A stretch of DNA of 64,000 bases, taken from Caprella mutica (lineage: Eukaryota > Arthropoda > Malacostraca > Amphipoda > Caprellidae). Position 1 is the first letter of the stretch, and each line of letters begins with the position of its first letter. Of this stretch, positions 34,383 through 46,683 are shown piece after piece. Below the pieces are notes generated by a model. It saw only the letters and a program-made list of their open reading frames with translations, did not search any database and was not told the DNA's origin. The stretch lies in contig CANNZV010002293.1 of NCBI GenBank assembly GCA_947561585.1, positions 62,001 to 126,000 on the forward strand, written 5' to 3'. The position numbers and the translations under genes are program-made.

Positions 34383-35462
34383 ATAACGTGGAATTAAATG
34401 ATTAAGTTTATTATAAACTTAAATTCTATATTGATTTAACAGTTCAATGGATTATATGTTGTAGCGCCATTTATAATTCAATTCTGAATTTATTCCTATC
34501 TTCTATATATCTTGATCAAATAGTAATATGTATAATATGTTATAGTTTTGATTTTGATATCATACACTCGTGCAATTTAAAATAACAGTGAATTTAATAT
34601 ATTGCTATGAAAAAGTTCTCATTCAGAATTTTTCGATGCTTTAAATAATTAATTGTATTCCAAAAATCGTTCTGACAATAGATAAGGGGGCTGATTGAAG
34701 TCGTATGTGTAAGGAAGCGAGTCAGTTTCTTTCACCAGGAATGTGTGTTCAAAATACTGTTTTTTAATCTTTTTCTCCAAAAAAACAATACAGTTTAAAT
34801 TAAGAATATAAAGATAAAATTTATGAACTATATATTAAATTTTAAACTTAATTGCTACCCAATTTTCATTATTTCGCTGGCCACTTATAATGAATATATG
34901 TATGCAATACATTATATATAATTTATTTTTTATAATAATTATAATTTGTGACATCACTAACATATATTATTTGCAACGCCACTTACTGATATAATTTTCA
35001 TGTATAAAAAAGTTGAACAGCTATCTTTATATAAAACATTTGCTTGTAGGTTAATGCTAATTATTATCTACTGACAACATTATCACAAGTTAGTTCATCT
35101 CTTGGATTATTGACTTAACTGATAATAATGCCTGCTTATTAATCATTTTGATATGTATTAACATAGTAATAAACAAATATTATACTGTAAATAGATAATA
35201 ATAATGTTCAATTAGAGTGCTTTATAGGTACACGAGTGAATGAAATAATTATTATTCATTAGTCTACGGTTTTTATTAAGAATATTTAAGTTACTATGGC
35301 ATAATTTGGTGCCTGGAAAGATGCCCACAGAAAAAAAGCCCACAAAAAATGATCACAAGAAAAATTACCATCAAGAAAATCCACAGCTACAAAAGCTCAC
35401 AATTGAATGATGTAGTTTGGTGTATCTGCTAGTATTTGTGTACTGCACACTTCATGATTGTA
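34383..35462. other. AT-rich spacer
   Basis: No gene seen. A degenerate short repeat of GCCCACAGAAAAAAA-like words lies at 35322-35395. Confidence 0.45.
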
Positions 35463-35662
35463 CAGAAAACTCTTCTATAGTGAAGTTCAACTAATTGAGT
35501 ATTATGAGTTTACTTCACTATATTGAGCTTTCTTCACTACAATAGGTTTACTTCACTATAAAGATTTTTTCACTATAATAGGTTTACTTCACTATAAAGT
35601 GTTTTCTTCACTATAAAGTGTTTTCTTCACTATAAAGAGTTTACTTTACTATAGAAAGTTTA
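35463..35662. repeat. 19-bp minisatellite built on a pogo-type terminal word
   Basis: The segment starts CAGAAAACTCTTCTATAGTG, a close relative of the pogo-type end at 33900. From 35514 about eight copies follow of a 19-bp unit near TTCACTATAAAGTGTTTTC. Each carries the TTCACTATA word that is the inner part of that terminus. Two middle copies are identical; outer copies are diverged. Confidence 0.8.
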
Positions 35663-36757
35663 ATTCATTTTAAAGATTTTAAGAAATTCATAGAAAACTG
35701 GCCCTTCTACTGACTCCTGAAATATCTGCGATGAACACTAAATATAATGAATAATAATAGAGACAACCATGAATATTGTTGGATTATGAAGAATTGTTAA
35801 TTAAAAGATAAGAGCAGATGCATTAGCTTGCAGTTCAAGTTATTTTGCATAAGAATTTCAATACGATTTAATGAATTAATTTAACATTGATGTGAACAAA
35901 TTGAAAGATAAATAGAGTAAAAATCTATTTAACCGTTAAGTAGATTTTTAAATTTAAAAAATTATCAAAACTTCATTATGTTGAATTATTTTAACGATAA
36001 TAGAATTTTTCTCAGTCCTATCGAGAATATCGAGTAAAGGACTTATCAACCACAGTAAGGCCTTTAGTTATATAATTTTGATAGAATATTTACCCTACAT
36101 TCGCATTCTGAGAGACTAAAGTTGTGCAAATTATTCACCATCTACAGAACATTGCATTTCAAGTTTTCCCCAGAGAAATATAGTTAGTGAGATATTCATT
36201 TGGCCGTAATTGTCTCAATGTTCTGTCAGGGAACTGCCTCATGGCTTCAGCTTTTCCTTGATATTATTTTAAAGGACTTTGGAATATTGGTAAAGCAATT
36301 TATTTAAGTAATTAGTACATTTGTGAATGTGTCCTTTTATAAGAAGGTTTTTATTTTTGATTAGTTAATGTTTCTTGCAATCGAATAATTTTTACCGTTC
36401 TGCTCCAGGCTGATTGATACTATTTTACATCAGGTTGTTGTTTTAATAATATTTACTTGAAAATTCATTATATTTAGTATATTAATTTAAAAAACATCCT
36501 GTGATTCTTGCATTTTCAATTTTGGAATAATTTGTGATAAAAAATATTAGGAGGACTTAACTTTTAACATTTTGCAAAATTAATATTTTACCTCGACTGA
36601 TCGACAATTAATTTCCAAATTGAAATATGTAGAAGTGAACTTCGCTATTTAAGAAGTATAAGAATTGAAAGGGAATGAGAGTATTATTTTGTGTCTCTAT
36701 ACCATTATCCAATACACATTCAGTGTAACAAATATTATCCTCCAAATCTTACATCTG
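35663..36757. other. AT-rich spacer
   Basis: Nothing recognised. Confidence 0.5.
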
Positions 36758-36814
36758 ATTTTCACTTCACTTGACTTCAACAATCGTCATTAATTACAAT
36801 CGTCCTGTTAACGT
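36758..36814. repeat. short dispersed repeat (partner at 17979-18040)
   Basis: Shares ATTTTCACTTCACT, AACAATCGTCA and ATCGTCCTGTTAACGT with 17979-18040 in the same order. Confidence 0.75.
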
Positions 36815-37257
36815 TTATTAAGATAATTTAGTTAAGATAATTATCTAACAATAGAATTATTTATTTTTAATTTATTAAAATTATTCTAATTCAAATGATT
36901 CAGAATAGTAAAGGTTTATAATATAATAATATTAACAGCTGTGCTAAAGGAGAATGAAAGTTGATGATACGTATAATAAATTGCAGATTTGAACAGCGCA
37001 AAATTAGTTACACCTAATGAAAAGCCTTATTCGAATAACTGAAGAACACAATTAAGTAACGGACGGCAAATTTGGCTAAGAGAAATAAATGTTGAAACAT
37101 AATGTATAAAGTAATGTTCTTAACTTTTAAAAATGTGTTCATTAAAATTAAATAATTTATATTTTTATTATTAATATTGGTATTGTAACAGCTGCAGAGA
37201 AATCTTGTTGTTAACGTTAATATTGTTGTAATCTTAAAAACAACATTAATTGAATGT
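36815..37257. other. AT-rich spacer
   Basis: Nothing recognised. Confidence 0.5.
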
Positions 37258-37395
37258 TGTTACTACTGATTAGCTGAGACTGTCATAGGAACAACATCTT
37301 AAAGTTTATTCTAAGGCTGACCTCTCTCTAATCTTTGCACGAGGATAACAATTTAACAAAGTAGTAGCAAGGTCTACCCTCTTTCACCTCAATGC

Positions 37396-37432
37396 TATAA
37401 AAGGTGATGCTTTCGGTTATTCCATCCCAGTG
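37396..37432 (+). promoter_or_regulatory. candidate RNA polymerase II core promoter
   Basis: TATAAAAGG at 37396-37404 is followed by CCCAGTGT with its A at 37429, 33 bases from the start of the TATA word. That is the usual distance to an insect initiator (TCAGT-like). The surrounding 37260-37680 is clearly richer in G and C than its neighbours and has no long open frame. It could be the U3-R-U5 of a solo LTR or the promoter of an unseen gene. I could not find a clean TG...CA pair with a target duplication, nor a primer-binding site. Confidence 0.4.
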
Positions 37433-37762
37433 TCGTCAGGCCGTCGTACTCTTACTAGCGCTAGACGCTTCTCCTCACTCTACCATTCGTCTTCTTGTCT
37501 AGCACATGTCAATTAGACTTGACTTCCCTGAATTCTTTGCCAAAAGTTTAACTCTGTACTTGTGATCTCTAATCTTTCAATAGAGAACATAGGAAAGGAT
37601 CGTGTCTTCTTATTTATCCCTGTCCTTAACCTAGAACATACATAGGCTGCACCACATAGTGAAGAAACCACTAAGAGAACTTCGAACAAGAAACGAAAAT
37701 TTTTGCTGTCGAATCATTTACGTCACATGTTTAACAACGTTGCCTGACATAACAAAATAAGT

Positions 37763-40700
37763 GTGACATGTTGTACAACATGATAACAAGCGGTACATAA
37801 CATAAAGACATGTGGTACAACATGATAACAAGTAGTACATAACATAATAACAAGTGGTACATAACATAATAACAAGTGGTACATAACATAATAACATGTG
37901 GTACAACATGATAACAAGTGGTACATAACATAGTAACATGTGGTACAACATGATAACAAGTGGTATATAACATAATAACAAGTGGTACATAACATAATAA
38001 CATGTGGTACATAACATAATAACATGTGGTACATAACATAATAACAAGTGGTACATAACATAATAACAAGTGGTACATAACATGATAACAAGTGGTACAT
38101 AACATAATAACATGTGGTACAGCATGATAACAAGTGGTACATAACATAATAACATGTGGTACATAACATAATAACAAGTGGTACATAACATAATAACAAG
38201 TGGTACATAACATAATAACAAGTAGTACATAACATAATAACAAGTGGTACATAACATAATAACAAGTGGTACATAACATAATAACATGTGGTACAACATG
38301 ATAACAAGTGGTACATAACATAATAACAAGTGGTACATAACATAATAACATATGGTACATAACATAATAACAAGTGGTACATAACGTAATAACAAGTGGT
38401 ACATAACATGATAACAAGTGGTACATAACATAATAACAAGTGGTACATAACATGATAACAAGTGGTACATAACATAATAACATGTGGTACATAACATAAT
38501 AACAAGTGGTACATAACATAATAACAAGTGGTACATAACATAATAACATGTGGTACATAACATAATAACAAGTGGTACATAACATAATAACAAGTGGTAC
38601 ATAACATAATAACAAGTGGTACATAACATAATAACAAGTGGTACATAACATAATAACAAGTGGTACATAACATGATAACAAGTGGTACATAACATAATAA
38701 CATGTGATACAACATGATAACAAGTGGTACATAACATAATAACAAGTGGTACATAACATAATAACATGTGGTACATAACATAATAACAAGTGGTACATAA
38801 CATAATAACAAGTGGTACATAACATAATAACAAGTAGTACATAACATAATAACAAGTGGTACATAACATAATAACAAGTGGTACATAACATAATAACATG
38901 TGGTACATAACATAATAACAAGTGGTACATAACATGATAACATGTGGTACATAACATAATAACAAGTGGTACATAACATAATAACAAGTGGTACATAACA
39001 TAAAAACATGTGGTACATAACATAATAACAAGTGGTACATAACATAATAACATGTGGTACATAACATAATAACATGTGGTACATAACATAATAACATGTG
39101 GTACATAACATAATAACAAGTGGTACATAACATAATAACATATGGTACATAACATAATAACAAGTGGTACATAACATAATAACAAGTAGTACATAACATA
39201 ATAACAAGTGGTACATAACATAATAACAAGTGGTACACAACATAATAACATGTGGTACATAACATAATAACAAGTGGTACATAACATGATAACATGTGGT
39301 ACATAACATAATAACAAGTGGTACATAACATAATAACAAGTGGTACATAACATAATAACATGTGGTACATAACATAATAACAAGTGGTACATAACATAAT
39401 AACATGTGGTACATAACATAATAACATGTGGTACATAACATAATAACATGTGGTACATAACATAATAACAAGTGGTACATAACATAATAACAAGTAGTAC
39501 ATAACATAATAACAAGTGGTACATAACATAATAACAAGTGGTACACAACATAATAACATGTGGTACATAACATAATAACAAGTGGTACATAACATGATAA
39601 CATGTGGTACATAACATAATAACAAGTGGTACATAACATAATAACAAGTGGTACATAACATAATAACATGTGGTACATAACATAATAACAAGTGGTACAT
39701 AACATAATAACATGTGGTACATAACATAATAACATGTGGTACATAACATAATAACATGTGGTACATAACATAATAACAAGTGGTACATAACATAATAACA
39801 TATGGTACATAACATAATAACAAGTGGTACATAACGTAATAACAAGTGGTACATAACATGATAACAAGTGGTACATAACATAATAACAAGTGGTACATAA
39901 CATGATAACAAGTGGTACATAACATAATAACATGTGGTACATAACATAATAACAAGTGGTACATAACATAATAACAAGTGGTACATAACATAATAACATG
40001 TGGTACATAACATAATAACAAGTGGTACATAACATAATAACATGTGGTACAACATGATAACAAGTGGTACATAACATAATAACAAGTGGTACATAACATG
40101 ATAACAAGTGGTACATAACATAATAACATGTGGTACAGCATGATAACAAGTGGTACATAACATAATAACATGTGGTACATAACATAATAACAAGTGGTAC
40201 ATAACATAATAACAAGTGGTACATAACATGATAACAAGTGGTACATAACATAATAACATGTGGTACAGCATGATAACAAGTGGTACATAACATAATAACA
40301 TGTGGTACATAACATAATAACAAGTGGTACATAACATAATAACAAGTGGTACATAACATAATAACAAGTAGTACATAACATAATAACAAGTGGTACATAA
40401 CATAATAACAAGTGGTACATAACATAATAACATGTGGTACATAACATAATAACAAGTAGTACATAACATAATAACAAGTGGTACATAACATAATAACAAG
40501 TGGTACACAACATAATAACAAGTGGTACATAACATGATAACAAGTGGTACATAACATAATAACATGTGGTACAGCATGATAACAAGTGGTACATAACATA
40601 ATAACAAGTGGTACATAACATAATAACATGTGGTACATAACATAATAACAAGTGGTACATAACATAATAACAAGTGATACATAACATAATAACAAGTAGT

Positions 40701-42901
40701 ACATAACATAATAACAAGTGGTACATAACATAATAACAAGTGGTACATAACATAATAACATGTGGTACATAACATAATAACAAGTGGTACATAACATAAT
40801 AACATGTGGTACATAACATAATAACAAGTGGTACATAACATAATAACATGTGGTACATAACATAATAACAAGTGGTACATAACATGATAACATGTGGTAC
40901 ATAACATAATAACATGTGGTACATAACATAATAACAAGTGGTACATAACATAATAACATATGGTACATAACATAATAACAAGTGGTACATAACGTAATAA
41001 CAAGTGGTACATAACATGATAACAAGTGGTACATAACATAATAACAAGTGGTACATAACATGATAACAAGTGGTACATAACATAATAACATGTGGTACAT
41101 AACATAATAACAAGTGGTACATAACATAATAACAAGTGGTACATAACATAATAACATGTGGTACATAACATAATAACAAGTGGTACATAACATAATAACA
41201 TGTGGTACATAACATAATAACATGTGGTACATAACATAATAACAAGTGGTACATAACATAATAACATATGGTACATAACATAATAACAAGTGGTACATAA
41301 CGTAATAACAAGTGGTACATAACATGATAACAAGTGGTACATAACATAATAACAAGTGGTACATAACATGATAACAAGTGGTACATAACATAATAACATG
41401 TGGTACATAACATAATAACAAGTGGTACATAACATAATAACAAGTGGTACATAACATAATAACATGTGGTACATAACATAATAACAAGTGGTACATAACA
41501 TAATAACATGTGGTACAACATGATAACAAGTGGTACATAACATAATAACAAGTGGTACATAACATGATAACAAGTGGTACATAACATAATAACATGTGGT
41601 ACAGCATGATAACAAGTGGTACATAACATAATAACATGTGGTACATAACATAATAACAAGTGGTACATAACATAATAACAAGTGGTACATAACATGATAA
41701 CAAGTGGTACATAACATAATAACATGTGGTACAGCATGATAACAAGTGGTACATAACATAATAACATGTGGTACATAACATAATAACAAGTGGTACATAA
41801 CATAATAACAAGTGGTACATAACATAATAACAAGTAGTACATAACATAATAACAAGTGGTACATAACATAATAACAAGTGGTACATAACATAATAACATG
41901 TGGTACATAACATAATAACAAGTAGTACATAACATAATAACAAGTGGTACATAACATAATAACAAGTGGTACACAACATAATAACAAGTGGTACATAACA
42001 TGATAACAAGTGGTACATAACATAATAACATGTGGTACAGCATGATAACAAGTGGTACATAACATAATAACAAGTGGTACATAACATAATAACATGTGGT
42101 ACATAACATAATAACAAGTGGTACATAACATAATAACAAGTGGTACATAACATAATAACAAGTAGTACATAACATAATAACAAGTGGTACATAACATAAT
42201 AACAAGTGGTACATAACATAATAACATGTGGTACATAACATAATAACAAGTGGTACATAACATGATAACATGGTACATAACATAATAACAAGTGGTACAT
42301 AACATAATAACAAGTGGTACATAACATAATAACATGTGGTACATAACATAATAACAAGTGGTACATAACATAATAACATGTGGTACATAACATAATAACA
42401 AGTGGTACATAACATAATAACATGTGGTACGTAACATAATAACATGTGGTACATAACATAATAACAAGTGGTACATAACATAATAACATATGGTACATAA
42501 CATAATAACAAGTGGTACATAACGTAATAACAAGTGGTACATAACATGATAACAAGTGGTACATAACATAATAACAAGTGGTACATAACATGATAACAAG
42601 TGGTACATAACATAATAACATGTGGTACATAACATAATAACAAGTGGTACATAAGATAATAACAAGTGGTACATAACATAATAACATGTGGTACATAACA
42701 TAATAACAAGTGGTACATAACATAATAACATGTGGTACAACATGATAACAAGTGGTACATAACATAGTAACATGTGGTACAACATGATAACAAGTGGTAT
42801 ATAACATAATAACAAGTGGTACATAATATAATAACAAGTGGTACATAACATAATAACAAGTGGTACATAACATAATAACAAGTGGTACATATTATAATAA
42901 C
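37763..42901. repeat. 22-bp satellite array, about 230 copies, higher-order period near 1.47 kb
   Basis: The main unit is GTGGTACATAACATAATAAC followed by AA. Common variants have ATGT in place of AAGT, or a 20-bp form GTGGTACAACATGATAACAA. Rare variants recur at fixed distances. The TGGTACAGCATG variant at 40131, 40261 and 40567 recurs at 41597, 41727 and 42033, each 1466 bp later. TGGTACACAAC at 40501 and 41967 shows the same 1466 bp. A 308-bp (14-unit) spacing also occurs. The minus strand has no stop in any frame, giving three overlapping open frames of about 1700 codons. These are simple 22-residue repeats of the MLCTTCYYVMYHLLLCYVPL type with no protein signature. The array runs into an assembly gap and is probably longer in the genome. 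Confidence 0.98.
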
Positions 42902-43024
42902 NNNNNNNNNNNNNNNNNNNNNNNNNNNNNNNNNNNNNNNNNNNNNNNNNNNNNNNNNNNNNNNNNNNNNNNNNNNNNNNNNNNNNNNNNNNNNNNNNNN
43001 NNNNNNNNNNNNNNNNNNNNNNNN
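42902..43024. other. assembly gap, 123 N
   Basis: A run of 123 undetermined bases between the main satellite block and the last 22 bp of satellite before the mariner element. The gap size may be nominal. Reading frames that cross it are artefacts. Confidence 0.99.
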
Positions 43025-43559
43025 CATAACATCATAACAAGTGGTAGGGTCGGGAGGGGCGTATCTTGCGCAGTAAAAACTTTTGGGTTTTGCAACTTAG
43101 TTTTTGCAGATAGACAAATAATATTTGACATGAAGAACCGCAATAAGGCCTTCTATACACCATCCAATGGACAAAAAATTAGCGTTTGTATAATCTGAGT
43201 TATTGACGAAAGTAGTGCGCAATTGAAATTGTCCTTGATGGGGCGATTCATGCGCGCGAGAGGGGCGAATATCTGCGCACCCATTAATTCCTTTCCATAG
43301 TGAAAAATAGCACTATTGAGTGTCTAGATACTTACTATAACAATAATTCCAATGTGTTTAAAAGCATAAACAATCATATGATTCAAATTCAAAACTTGAG
43401 ACAAACTTTTTTCGACCTGTTTACGTAAAGTTTGTAGAATGTATGTGTGACGTCATGAATGTTGCTTTCTATTCAGGATTAATTTATGCTTGTAATATTA
43501 GTTTATCCGAAGTATGACACTATTATATTTACTTATTATGTAACTATAAATATAATAAA

Positions 43560-44105
43560 TAACTAGATGACGGGCACTCATAGAGCGCATGCTTTTGCCA
43601 CCGCTTACAAATGACCTTGACCTTTAACTTGTTCACTCTCAAAATATAAACAAATGATTCCTGAATATTGAAGCATCGTCCCCGCCCAATTTCAGACAAT
43701 TTGGTTGAATTCTTTTGTGTTATAAATGACCTTGACCTTTATTTTTACCTGATTGCTCCCAATATCTAATAAATTGGTTCCTGCCTGGATAATTACCAAC
43801 CGTTGACCATATTTCAGTTAATATGATTGAATACATTTTGCGTTATAAATAAACTTGACCTTTAACCTGACCGCTTCCAAAAACTTACCAAACCGTTCCT
43901 AGATATTGACCAATCGTCCCCATCAAATTTCAGACAAATTGATTGAAAACTTTTTGAATTATTGAGTTATAAATGACCTTCAGCTTTGACCGGCTAGCTC
44001 CCAAAATTTTATCAGATCATTTCTGGAGATTAGTCAATCGATCGTCTTACCAAATTCAAAGTAATTTGATCGAAGACTTTTTGAGTTATGTGAGCAACAA
44101 GATGA
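43560..44105. repeat. four degenerate 120-140-bp repeats with TGACCTTGACCTTT
   Basis: About four tandem copies. Each starts near AAATGACCTTGACCTTTAAC and continues through a CTCCCAAAAT segment and TTTCAGACAATTTGATTGAA to a TTTTGAGTTAT end. The copies are well diverged. The block resembles a widespread animal repeat that ends TTTTTGAGTTAT..GCTAACA.ACAAAC, which I recall only in outline. The core AAGGTCAAGGTCA on the reverse strand is a nuclear-receptor-like half-site pair; no function is implied. It lies wholly inside the mariner element. Confidence 0.75.
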
Positions 44106-44699
44106 CAAACAAAAATATGTCGCCCCAAAAGATAACCTTACGCAATCTATGAAAGTAATAATTCTCTTTAGATGTCAAATATAGCATATACATATAACCA
44201 ATTTAGCATACATATCTAAAAACGTTATTCAAAATACTGTTACACTGAGATATTTTCACTTTACGTCTCTGAAATTACGATAATAAGAATATAGAAGCAA
44301 ATGGATTTTTCGTACATCTATTAGGTTACGTGGAATATTCACTTGCCATTGTAAGGTCGGGGAGATACCCAGGCCAAGAGAGGGTCCATATGTACTGAAT
44401 CCCCTAGACCTAAATGTTAGTCGTTGAACTCTTCCAGTCTTTCAATTCTTTCAAGAAAGGTAAAAATGTATCAGAATTTGAGAGTATAATGATACTATGA
44501 AGGTAGTAAAATTTCATCCAGAGTTGTGTCCCTAGTCTTGTAATAGGTAGAACATTCCACAACAACATTATGAGGTAATGTTTCTGGGCTAAGACCAGAT
44601 CGTCGGCAAGTATTATTGTTTTACTGTTTTAGGACCAAAGGTATTACTGTTTTAGGACCAAATGATCCCAAGATAGAAGAAGAAGTTTCAATCGGGTTA

Positions 44700-45800
44700 T
44701 TAGCAATAGCTTTTGACATTCTCTTTCAAAGAGGGAGCGTTCTTTGGTCCGTCTACAAGAAGGTAGGTTGACCCACCTAATTCCTTTGGTGTTTTTCAAA
44801 GACCAACAGTTCAGGTTCTGCGCCAGAAGATCTCTGCTACGTCCTTTTCTATGAAATCATCAGTTTCGTTGTCAATAGTACCAACGTGAGCTTTAATAGT
44901 TATTCACAGAAGTGGATTATTGTGGTTATTCACAGGTGCCCCAGTGACCACAGAACGTCCACACTATGATTTACCCGTGTGGCTCCTCGTCCTCAAACAA
45001 GGAACGGCATTTTAGGCCACTATGCTGTTTCAATAGATTTCATTCAGAAATCTATTGGGTTGAAATATGGCGTCGAAGACGCCAAATTTCTTTGCGACAG
45101 AATCTTGGCAATTGACGTGATCACCACTCATGTGTCTTGTTTAAGTAGTAAACAAGTTCACCATCTTGTTGGAAGATAAATGATTGATTTTGTTGAAGTG
45201 TTTTTTTTTCATCAATCCAATAGCTGGAACCAAAATACTGTTAAAGAGGATTGATCTTAGGACGTTCTCCACGAGAATCAGAGGAGACTCCCAAGTTTTC
45301 GAAATAGGGGAAATCTAGGATATCTTCTGATCATGAATATTGAATTGGGTTGGCTTCAATAATGAAGAGTTTTTCGTTAAAAAAATCTATTTCATACCTT
45401 GTCGTGTCCGCTTTAAGCTCTCTGAGAAGGACCTTTGTTCTCTCAAGTCTCTTTTGCTTTTTAAGAAGTGTGAGGACTTAGTGTTCTCTCATTTTGTAGT
45501 AAGACAACTGAAGATCCTTCGTGATGATGATTCTAATTAAAGTCTGTATCACATTCATGTATTTAGCTATATTTTGAATTTTTCAAGTATTTCTTCGAGT
45601 CTTCAACATTGCACAAACATTCTTAGCCATTTTCTTTATTCGAACAAGTACTCCCACTTCTACACTTCTAGGACAATCCTCAGAAATGACAAGGTCAACG
45701 AAGCTACTATTCACAACATGGTGCAATGTCGATTTGCAACTTTTAAAAGCATAAAGATATCAGAATTGGGTTTCCCTGTACGATGATTTAACCCTGTCAT
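44700..45800 (-). pseudogene. mariner-superfamily transposase, heavily frameshifted
   Basis: Read on the minus strand from an ATG at 45800. The order of segments matches a mariner/IS630-type transposase. A DNA-binding portion (DCPRSVEVGV, then IKKMAKNV) is followed by NIAKYMNVIQTLIRIIITKD and LQLSYYKMREH. Next come KKQKRLERTKVLLRELKADT and EIDFFNEKLFIIEA, near the first catalytic Asp. NQSFIFQQDGELVY carries the second Asp. STPYFNPIDF follows in place of the usual SSPDLNPLDF, so the third Asp is lost. At least three frameshifts and several stops interrupt it. It is non-functional. Plus-strand frames at 44979-45179, 45340-45540 and 45574-45786 are antisense shadows of it. The position inside a TA-flanked element agrees with the assignment. 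Confidence 0.85.
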
Positions 45801-46543
45801 TTTAGACCTGATATTTTCGATTTTATTAAAAAGAACCGAATGATAAGATTATATAACTATACTTAATAAAAAAGCAAATGATAAACATGTATAGTGATGT
45901 TTGATATGTTTAACTACATATAAATTTCACAGAAAAGACTTATTAATGACTTCAAACTCACCCTGATTTACAATTTCATATTTCGACCTATTATCTGAAA
46001 TATATGTGGAATGTGTATGTTTTTAGTTGAAAATGATGAAATACAGATATATAGAGAGTAGTATTAGGCATTGAAAACTGTTTCATGGCCTAAAAATAAA
46101 TTTCTATAGTGCGCAATATACGCCCCTCCATGCAAAATATGGTGGGGCGAATAGTTGCGCACGAAAAAACTTCGCTAACTAAAAAATTAGAAAGTCTAGA
46201 ACCTTGTAATTTTAACTGAGGCAATTAAAGTCAATGATCATCATGGACTGAAAACTTCAGTTCATTATCTTGGATAGAATTTTTTTTCTGACAAATTTAT
46301 TTTTTAGAGTAATTCGGTAAAAGGAATTTTCGACTAGGTACTTTTCATATGGTCTTAAATGTGATTTATTTCAACTATGAATAAATGCCTGTAAGCTGTT
46401 TTAATTTTGTACAGAGTTACTACATACTTGAGCCGGTCTATGACTATTTTTGTTATTGGGCTAGCACGTTCATAGCCCTTTTAACATGTGGTGCGCAAGA
46501 TTCGCCCCGTGTGCTGCTGCGCGAGATTCGCCCCTCCCGACCC

Positions 46544-46683
46544 TACATAACATAATAACAAGTGGTACATAACATGATAACAAGTGGTACATAACATAAT
46601 AACATGTGGTACATAACATAATAACAAGAGGTACATAACATAATAACATGTGGTATACAACATAATAACATGTGGTACAACAC
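46544..46683. repeat. 22-bp satellite, right-hand remnant after the mariner insertion
   Basis: About six further units, from TACATAACATAATAACAAGT to a decayed last unit (GGTACAACACAATAT). It continues the array at 37763-42901 in the same orientation and register across the inserted element. Confidence 0.95.

Larger units (their letters stand above)
43047..46543 (-). mobile_element. 3.5-kb mariner-superfamily transposon inserted in the 22-bp satellite
   Basis: Inverted ends of about 27 bp begin GGGTCGGGAGGGGCG and match at about 25 positions. Each end is flanked by TA (43045-43046 and 46544-46545). Removing the element and one TA restores an uninterrupted satellite unit, GTGG-TA-CATAAC, so the insertion point and the TA duplication are secure. 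A bipartite word GGGGCGAAT...TGCGC occurs seven times, three near the left end and four near the right. The interior holds a decayed transposase on the minus strand and a 0.5-kb block of TGACCTTGACC repeats. At 3.5 kb it is long for a mariner, perhaps because of nested insertions. Confidence 0.92.

Noticed and set aside
37718..43027. Three overlapping open frames of about 1716-1769 codons on the minus strand
   Set aside because: They are the same 22-bp repeat read in three frames, and one crosses an assembly gap. There is no protein signature and no splice or promoter evidence on that strand.
42860..43198. Open frames crossing the N gap
   Set aside because: They depend on undetermined bases and join satellite to mariner terminal sequence. 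No meaning can be given.
44979..45786. Three plus-strand frames inside the mariner element
   Set aside because: The opposite strand carries recognisable transposase segments over the same bases, so these are antisense shadows.
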